This document shows, one piece after another, positions 58,779-64,000 of a stretch of 64,000 bases of DNA. Each line of letters begins with the position of its first letter. Positions within the stretch are counted from its first letter, which is position 1. A program made the translations under genes and the position numbers. The notes beneath the pieces were generated by a model, which saw only the letters and a list, made by a program, of their open reading frames with translations, did no database searches and was not told the origin of the DNA. The DNA comes from Cronobacter universalis NCTC 9529 (lineage in GTDB: Bacteria; Pseudomonadota; Gammaproteobacteria; Enterobacterales; Enterobacteriaceae): the NCBI RefSeq assembly GCF_001277175.1, contig NZ_CP012257.1, positions 3,472,001-3,536,000 on the forward strand. The letters are read 5' to 3'.

Positions 58779-60266
58779 ATGAAGAAACTGCTCCCCATCC
58801 TTATCGGCCTGAGCCTGACGGGCTTCAGCGCCATGAGCCAGGCAGAAAACCTGTTGCAGGTTTACCAGCAGGCACGTTTAAGCAACCCGGACCTGCGCAG
58901 CTCCGCTGCTGACCGCGACGCCGCATTCGAAAAAATTAACGAAGCCCGCAGTCCTTTACTTCCGCAGCTCGGCCTGGGCGCAGATTACACCTATACCAAC
59001 GGTTTTCGCGATAACGACGGCGTAGACAACACCGTCAAGAGCGCGTCGCTGCAATTAACGCAGACCATTTTCGATATGTCTAAATGGCGCGCCCTGACCC
59101 TGCAGGAAAAAACCGCAGGCATTCAGGATGTGACCTACCAGACCGATCAGCAGACGCTGATGCTGAACACCGCGACGGCCTATTTCCAGGTGCTGAGCGC
59201 CATTGACGCGCTCTCCTACACCGAAGCGCAGAAACAGGCGATCTACCGCCAGCTCGATCAAACCACCCAGCGTTTTAACGTGGGCCTGGTGGCGATTACC
59301 GACGTGCAGAACGCCCGCGCGCAGTACGATAACGTGCTGGCGAACGAAGTGACCGCCCGTAACAACCTCGACAACGCGCTGGAACAGCTACGTCAGGTGA
59401 CCGGCAACTACTACCCGCAGCTCGCGTCGCTGAACGTCGATAATTTCAAAACCACCAAACCGGCCGCCGTTAACGCGCTGCTGAAAGAAGCGGAACAGCG
59501 CAACCTGACGCTGCTGCAGGCGCGTCTGAGCCAGGATCTGGCGCGTGAGCAGATCCGCTACGCCGAAACCGGCCATATGCCGACGCTCGGCTTAACGGCG
59601 TCCAGCAGCGTCTCGGATACCGACTACAGCGGCAGCAATACCGGCGGCGCGGCGGCAAGTAACTACGCCGACCGTAAAATCGGCCAGAACTCCGTGGGCC
59701 TGAGCTTCAATCTGCCGCTCTACAGCGGCGGCTCGGTGACGTCACAAGTTAAACAAGCGCAGTACAGTTTCGTGGGCGCCAGCGAAAAACTGGAAAGCGC
59801 GCACCGCAACGTGGTACAGACCGTGCGTTCGTCTTACAACAACGTGAACGCCTCCATCAGCAGCATCAAAGCCTATGAGCAGGCGGTCGTGTCCGCGCAG
59901 AGCTCACTCGATGCGATGGAAGCCGGTTACTCGGTCGGTACGCGTACCATCGTCGATGTGCTGGACGCCACCACCACGCTGTACAACGCCAAGCAGCAGC
60001 TCTCCAGCGCCCGTTATAACTACCTGATCAACCAGCTCAATATTAAATCTGCGCTGGGTACGCTCAACGAGCAGGATCTGGTCGCGCTGAATAACTCGCT
60101 GGGCAAACCGGTCTCTACCGCGCCTGAAAGCGTCGCCCCGGAAAACCCGGAGCAGGACGCCGCCGTGAATAACATGGCGAACGGCGGCGGCAGTGCGCCT
60201 GCCATGCAGCCTGCCGCGGCCACCCGCAGCAGCAACAGCAACAGCGGCAACCCGTTCCGTCAGTAA
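58779..60266 (+). CDS. tolC: Outer-membrane channel TolC
   Basis: Trimeric outer-membrane and periplasmic channel used by drug efflux pumps and hemolysin-type secretion; 495 residues. The ATG at 58779 (AAGGAATGCAA before it) gives the signal peptide MKKLLPILIGLSLTGFSAMS cleaved before ENLLQVYQ, as in E. coli; an ATG two codons upstream is open. The repeat structure of two OEP units is clear, for example QTDQQTLMLNTATAYF with SQVKQAQYSFVGASEKLESA in the second half. TIVDVLDATTTLYNAKQQLS carries the conserved aperture region. The surface loops around residues 275-300 differ from E. coli, as expected for a phage- and colicin-exposed region. Confidence 0.96.
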   Translation: MKKLLPILIGLSLTGFSAMSQAENLLQVYQQARLSNPDLRSSAADRDAAFEKINEARSPLLPQLGLGADYTYTNGFRDNDGVDNTVKSASLQLTQTIFDMSKWRALTLQEKTAGIQDVTYQTDQQTLMLNTATAYFQVLSAIDALSYTEAQKQAIYRQLDQTTQRFNVGLVAITDVQNARAQYDNVLANEVTARNNLDNALEQLRQVTGNYYPQLASLNVDNFKTTKPAAVNALLKEAEQRNLTLLQARLSQDLAREQIRYAETGHMPTLGLTASSSVSDTDYSGSNTGGAAASNYADRKIGQNSVGLSFNLPLYSGGSVTSQVKQAQYSFVGASEKLESAHRNVVQTVRSSYNNVNASISSIKAYEQAVVSAQSSLDAMEAGYSVGTRTIVDVLDATTTLYNAKQQLSSARYNYLINQLNIKSALGTLNEQDLVALNNSLGKPVSTAPESVAPENPEQDAAVNNMANGGGSAPAMQPAAATRSSNSNSGNPFRQ

Positions 60267-60273
60267 CGTCTGT

Positions 60274-60299
60274 GGCGGGAGGCGCAACGGCCTCCCGCC
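60274..60299 (+). other. Hairpin after tolC
   Basis: GGCGGGAGG and CCTCCCGCC pair across an 8-base loop starting 8 bases after the tolC stop. No T run follows, so it may only weaken read-through into ygiB or stabilise the tolC mRNA end. Confidence 0.4.
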
Positions 60300-60416
60300 T
60301 GAACGTAAGTCAACGTAAAGATCCCCGCCCCCTCCGGCCTCTCGCTTTAATTTCAACCACTCATCCACTATCCTGAGCACCATAACTGTGCAATACCACT
60401 GGGTCAGGATGCAGGC

Positions 60417-61073
60417 ATGAAACGGACAAAACAGATTAACCGCGCGATGTTTCGCAAAAGCTGGAACGCGCGTCATTTAACGCCGGTGGCCTTCGCGGTC
60501 ACGGCGGCGTTTATGCTCGCCGGTTGTGAAAAGAATGACGAAACCGTGCAGCTTTATCAGAATGCGGACGACTGCTCGACCGCTAACCCCGGCAAAAGCG
60601 CTGAATGCACCACCGCTTACAACAACGCCCTGAAAGAGGCGGAGCGCACCGCGCCGAAATACGCCACGCGTGAAGACTGCGTGGCGGAATTTGGCGAAGA
60701 TCAGTGCAAGCAGGTCGATAACACCAATACCAGCCAGGCCACGCAGCAGACCGGCAGCATGTGGATGCCGCTGATGGCGGGTTACATGATGGGCCGCCTG
60801 ATGGGCGGCGGCGGCATGGGGTTCGCCCAGCAGCCATTGTTCAGCTCGCGCAACCCGGCAAGCCCGGCTTACGGTAAATATACCGACGCCAGCGGCCGCA
60901 ACTACGGCGCCGCGCAGCCGGGCCGTACCATGACCGTACCGAAATCCGCGATGGCGCCGAAACCGGCCACCACCTCGACCATCACCCGCGGCGGTTTCGG
61001 CGATTCCGTCGCGAAACAGGCCACGATGCAGCGCAGCGCGGCGGGCTCTTCCTCTCGTTCAATGGGCGGCTGA
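60417..61073 (+). CDS. ygiB: YgiB family lipoprotein-like protein (DUF1190)
   Basis: A 218-residue protein (E. coli YgiB 223). A basic N-terminus [15 protein letters not shown] is followed by a hydrophobic segment and the lipobox-like MLAGCEKND with Cys near residue 37. The region [20 protein letters not shown] and the Gly/Met-rich [20 protein letters not shown] are conserved; the tail ends RSMGG as in E. coli. A linker of about 10 residues after residue 100 is shorter than in E. coli. It is followed by ygiC after 3 bases. In E. coli the pair follows tolC and has been connected with envelope stress; the function is not known. Confidence 0.9.
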   Translation: MKRTKQINRAMFRKSWNARHLTPVAFAVTAAFMLAGCEKNDETVQLYQNADDCSTANPGKSAECTTAYNNALKEAERTAPKYATREDCVAEFGEDQCKQVDNTNTSQATQQTGSMWMPLMAGYMMGRLMGGGGMGFAQQPLFSSRNPASPAYGKYTDASGRNYGAAQPGRTMTVPKSAMAPKPATTSTITRGGFGDSVAKQATMQRSAAGSSSRSMGG

Positions 61074-61076
61074 CAC

Positions 61077-62237
61077 ATGGAAAGAATCGCTATCAGCGAG
61101 CGCCCGGACTGGCGCGAAAAGGCAACGGAATATGGCTTTAACTTTCACACCATGTACGGCGAGCCCTACTGGTGCGAAGACGCTTACTACCGGCTGACGC
61201 TGGCGCAGGTGGAGAAGCTCGAAGAGGTGACCGCCGAGCTGCACCAGATGTGCTTACAGGTCGTGGAGAAAGTGGTCGCAAGCGACGCGCTGATGACCAA
61301 ATTCCGCATTCCAAAACACACCTGGGAGTTTGTGCGTCAGTCCTGGCGCAGCGGCCAGCCGTCGCTCTATTCGCGTCTCGATCTCGCCTGGGACGGACGC
61401 GGCGAGCCGAAGCTTCTCGAAAATAACGCCGATACGCCGACCTCTTTGTATGAAGCGGCGTTCTTTCAGTGGATCTGGCTCGAAGATCAGCTGCGCGCCG
61501 GGAATCTCCCGCAGGGCAGCGATCAGTTCAACAGCCTCCAGGAGAAGATCATCGAGCGTTTCGGCGAGCTGAAAGCGCAGTACGGCTTTAACCGCCTGCA
61601 TCTCGCCTGCTGTCGCGATACGGTGGAAGATCGCGGCACGGTGCAGTATTTACAGGATTGCGCCAGCGAAGCCGGGATCGAGAACGATTTTCTGTTTATT
61701 GAAGATATCGGCCTTGGCGAGAAGGGACAGTTTACCGATCTTCAGGATCAGGTCATCAGCAACCTGTTTAAGCTCTATCCGTGGGAGTATATGCTGCGCG
61801 AGACGTTCTCCACCAAGCTTGAGGACGCGGGCGTGCGCTGGCTGGAGCCGGCGTGGAAGAGCATTATCTCCAACAAGGCGCTGCTGCCGCTGCTCTGGGA
61901 GCTCTACCCGAATCACCCTAACCTGCTGCCCGCGTACTTCAGCGAAGATAACCCGCCGCCGATGGAGAAATATGTGGTTAAGCCTCTGTTCTCCCGTGAA
62001 GGCGCTAACGTCTCGATTATCGAGAACGGCCAGACCATTGAGCAGGTGGAGGGTCCGTATGGCGAAGAAGGCACTATCGTGCAGCAGTTCCATCCGCTGC
62101 CGAGATTCGGTGACAGCTACACGCTTATCGGCAGCTGGCTTATCAACGATCAGCCCGCCGGGATCGGTATCCGTGAAGATAAAGCGCTGATAACTCAGGA
62201 TCTGTCTCGCTTCTATCCGCACCTGTTTGTGGAATAA
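61077..62237 (+). CDS. ygiC: YgiC, glutathionylspermidine synthase-like ATP-grasp protein
   Basis: ATP-grasp ligase-like protein of 386 residues, the E. coli length, related to the synthetase domain of glutathionylspermidine synthase. The substrate and metal region [20 protein letters not shown] is near residue 115, and [20 protein letters not shown] near 300 is the ATP-binding lysine region. In E. coli YgiC does not make glutathionylspermidine, and its substrate is unknown. It is translated together with ygiB. A hairpin shared with ygiD follows. Confidence 0.92.
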   Translation: MERIAISERPDWREKATEYGFNFHTMYGEPYWCEDAYYRLTLAQVEKLEEVTAELHQMCLQVVEKVVASDALMTKFRIPKHTWEFVRQSWRSGQPSLYSRLDLAWDGRGEPKLLENNADTPTSLYEAAFFQWIWLEDQLRAGNLPQGSDQFNSLQEKIIERFGELKAQYGFNRLHLACCRDTVEDRGTVQYLQDCASEAGIENDFLFIEDIGLGEKGQFTDLQDQVISNLFKLYPWEYMLRETFSTKLEDAGVRWLEPAWKSIISNKALLPLLWELYPNHPNLLPAYFSEDNPPPMEKYVVKPLFSREGANVSIIENGQTIEQVEGPYGEEGTIVQQFHPLPRFGDSYTLIGSWLINDQPAGIGIREDKALITQDLSRFYPHLFVE

Positions 62238-62242
62238 CCGCG

Positions 62243-62265
62243 ATGGCGCCCCAGGGCGCCATTCT
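62243..62265. terminator. Weak terminator between ygiC and ygiD
   Basis: ATGGCGCC and GGCGCCAT pair across a short CCAG loop (62243-62262). Only TTCTT follows on the plus strand, and the minus strand has no T run, so efficiency is doubtful. Confidence 0.5.
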
Positions 62266-63056
62266 TAACCCACCTGTACCGACAACATACTCAACGAGGC
62301 CATTTCCAACCCGTCGACCGGTATCGTCACCGGCTCGTCGCCGTTCCACGCGCCAAGTACATACAGCAGCGGCAGGAAATGCTCCGCCGTCGGGTTCGAC
62401 AGGCTGCCGCCGGGGTGATCCAGATAGTTGACCAGCGGGTGATCCGCCGCCTCGCCGCGCCACGTCAGATTCTCTTTCACAAAGTTATTGAACGACTCTG
62501 CCCACGGATACGGCTCACCTTCGCCATGCCAGCGCGCGGTACGCAGGTTATGGACGACATTGCCGCTCGCCACCAGCATGACGCCCTCGTCGCGAAGCGC
62601 CGCAAGGCGGCGGCCCATCTCATAATGCCAGACCGGGGGTTTGGTGCTGTCTATACTCAGCTGCACCAGCGGAATATCCGCCTGCGGATACATTTTTATC
62701 AGTACGCCCCAGGCGCCGTGGTCAAAACCCCAGGCCTCTTTATCGAGCGTAACCGGCTGCGGCGCGAGGAGATCCGCCACGCGCTGCGCCAGCGCCGGAG
62801 AGCCGGGCGCCGGATAATGGGTATCGTACAGCGCCTGCGGGAAACCCCCGAAATCGTGAATGGTTTGCGGCTGCTCCATCGCGGTCACGCCGGTGCCGCG
62901 CGTAAACCAGTGGGCCGAGACCATTACAATGGCTTTCGGACGCGGCAACGTTTCGCCAAGCGCGCGCCAGGCGCGGGTATAACGGTTATCTTCCAGCACG
63001 TTCATCGGGCTGCCGTGGCCCAGAAAGAGTGCAGGCATACGAGAGGAAGCAGTCAT
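62265..63056 (-). CDS. ygiD: YgiD, 4,5-DOPA dioxygenase-like extradiol dioxygenase
   Basis: Class III extradiol ring-cleavage dioxygenase of 263 residues. From the ATG at 63056 (TCAGGATACAAAA before it) it begins MTASSRMPALFLGHGSPMNV. E. coli YgiD has a few more residues at the N-terminus. Metal ligands His are in LFLGHGSPMN, VSAHWFTRGTG and SGNVVHNLRT, with a further active-site His in WGFDHGAWGVL. E. coli YgiD has been shown to cleave DOPA; the physiological substrate is uncertain. A frame open 41 codons upstream runs into a non-homologous region and is rejected. Confidence 0.92.
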   Translation of the reverse strand: MTASSRMPALFLGHGSPMNVLEDNRYTRAWRALGETLPRPKAIVMVSAHWFTRGTGVTAMEQPQTIHDFGGFPQALYDTHYPAPGSPALAQRVADLLAPQPVTLDKEAWGFDHGAWGVLIKMYPQADIPLVQLSIDSTKPPVWHYEMGRRLAALRDEGVMLVASGNVVHNLRTARWHGEGEPYPWAESFNNFVKENLTWRGEAADHPLVNYLDHPGGSLSNPTAEHFLPLLYVLGAWNGDEPVTIPVDGLEMASLSMLSVQVG

Positions 63057-63216
63057 TTTTGTATCCTGAAACGGTAATATCAATGGAGCTACCTTACGCT
63101 TATCGCATACAGAAAGAACGGAGATAACCGTGATGAAGACCGTCAGAAAATTTGAATGTAAGTAATCTGTAAAAGCCACGGACGGGCCTCGACTTTTCCG
63201 TTTCGCCCGATAAATT

Positions 63217-63232
63217 AATGATAATCATTATC
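63217..63232. promoter_or_regulatory. Fur-like box directly upstream of zupT
   Basis: AATGATAATCATTATC agrees with the right 16 bases of the Fur consensus GATAATGATAATCATTATC. Its core TAATGAT, one base, ATCATTA is a perfect inverted repeat. It ends 15 bases before the zupT ATG, next to the AAAAAGGAGTG ribosome binding site. It also contains possible -10 sequences. Confidence 0.75.
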
Positions 63233-63247
63233 AAAAAGGAGTGTTCG

Positions 63248-64000
63248 ATGTCAGTGCCTCTGATCCTGACCTTACTGGCGGGCGGCGCCACGTTTATCGG
63301 CGCGCTGCTCGGCGTGCTCGGCCAGAAGCCCTCCAACCGGCTGCTGGCTTTCTCGCTGGGCTTTGCCGCAGGCATTATGCTGCTGATTTCTCTGATGGAA
63401 ATGCTGCCCGCCGCGCTTGGCGAGGAAGGCATGTCGCCGGTGCTGGGCTACGGCATGTTTATTGTCGGCCTGCTCGGCTATTTCGCGCTCGATCGCCTGT
63501 TGCCGCACGCGCACCCGCAGGATCTTATCGATCCGCCGCCGGCCCACGCGTCGCGCAATCTGCGCCGTACCGCGCTTTTGCTGACGCTCGGCATCAGTCT
63601 GCATAACTTCCCGGAGGGTATCGCCACCTACGTGACGGCCAGCACCAATCTGGAGCTGGGCTTTGGGATTGCGCTCGCGGTCGCCTTACACAACATTCCT
63701 GAAGGACTGGCGGTGGCAGGCCCGGTTTACGCGGCCACCGGCTCGCGCCGTAAAGCGGTTATCTGGGCGGGGCTCTCCGGGATGGCCGAAATTCTGGGCG
63801 GCGTGCTGGCCTGGCTGATCCTCGGTACGATGGTGTCGCCGGTGGTCATGGCGGCGATTATGGCGGCGGTCGCCGGGATCATGGTGGCGCTGTCGGTGGA
63901 TGAGCTGATGCCGCTTGCCAAAGAGATCGATCCGCATAACAACCCAAGCTACGGCGTGCTGTGCGGCATGTCGGTGATGGGATTAAGCCTGACGCTGCTG
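63248..64000 (+). CDS. zupT: Zinc/divalent metal importer ZupT (ZIP family), cut by window edge
   Basis: ZIP-family importer for zinc, iron and other divalent metals in the inner membrane. The window holds 251 codons; E. coli ZupT has 257, so only the end is missing. The start [20 protein letters not shown] is preceded by AAAAAGGAG. Metal-binding helices carry [15 protein letters not shown] and [17 protein letters not shown], with the paired His and Glu. About eight hydrophobic segments are visible, and a loop rich in His and Pro ([15 protein letters not shown]) follows the third. A Fur-like box lies immediately upstream. Confidence 0.96.
   Translation, partial: MSVPLILTLLAGGATFIGALLGVLGQKPSNRLLAFSLGFAAGIMLLISLMEMLPAALGEEGMSPVLGYGMFIVGLLGYFALDRLLPHAHPQDLIDPPPAHASRNLRRTALLLTLGISLHNFPEGIATYVTASTNLELGFGIALAVALHNIPEGLAVAGPVYAATGSRRKAVIWAGLSGMAEILGGVLAWLILGTMVSPVVMAAIMAAVAGIMVALSVDELMPLAKEIDPHNNPSYGVLCGMSVMGLSLTLL

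Overview
The window is a 64 kb piece of a chromosome from a gammaproteobacterium of the family Enterobacteriaceae. Gene order follows the Escherichia coli segment from ubiI/ubiH to zupT (about 65-69 min), and most proteins align residue by residue with the E. coli products I know. High GC in third codon positions, a complete malonate decarboxylase cluster and the local gene losses suggest a Cronobacter-like genus (Cronobacter, Franconibacter, Siccibacter or a relative). The genus is an inference from memory, not a computed placement. No tRNA, rRNA, insertion sequence, prophage or CRISPR array was found.

Layout. 1-6760: ubiquinone hydroxylases, aminopeptidase P, ygfB, divergent zapA-6S RNA-fau, then serA and rpiA. 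6927-14300: argP, yggE, argO, mscS and the glycolytic operon epd-pgk-fbaA, with Cra and CRP sites upstream of epd. 14433-15569: an ADP-ribosylglycohydrolase gene where E. coli carries yggC-yggD-yggF and related genes. 15626-24250: tktA, loiP, the polyamine genes speB, speA and yqgB, then metK behind three MetJ boxes. 24247-29886: galP behind a consensus GalR/GalS operator and a CRP site, sprT, endA, and a co-oriented set rsmE, gshB, yqgE, yqgF. 30047-33060: an accessory pair, an IclR-type regulator divergent from a large FAD-dependent oxidoreductase, with a palindrome between them. 33057-37396: yggR, then yggS-yggT-yggU-rdgB-hemW. 37613-43447: ftsP, plsC, parC, mdaB and ygiN. 43511-53887: katG, mdcR and mdcABCDEFGH, lying between ygiN and parE, where E. 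coli has no such genes. 54146-58565: nudF-yqiB-cpdA-yqiA-parE. 58779-64000: tolC, ygiB, ygiC, ygiD and zupT, which runs off the end.

How it fits together. Most of the window is core metabolism: glycolysis and the pentose phosphate pathway, arginine-to-putrescine conversion, S-adenosylmethionine, glutathione, cell division, topoisomerase IV and efflux. The accessory parts are the malonate island, the IclR/FAD pair and the ADP-ribosylglycohydrolase gene. The most interesting regulatory signals are a short leader ORF whose stop codon lies inside a strong intrinsic terminator just upstream of speB, a 12+1+12 perfect inverted repeat upstream of mdcA, a 7+1+7 inverted repeat between the IclR gene and the FAD gene, a Fur-like box immediately before zupT, and an inverted pair of intergenic hairpins with compensatory base changes after hemW.
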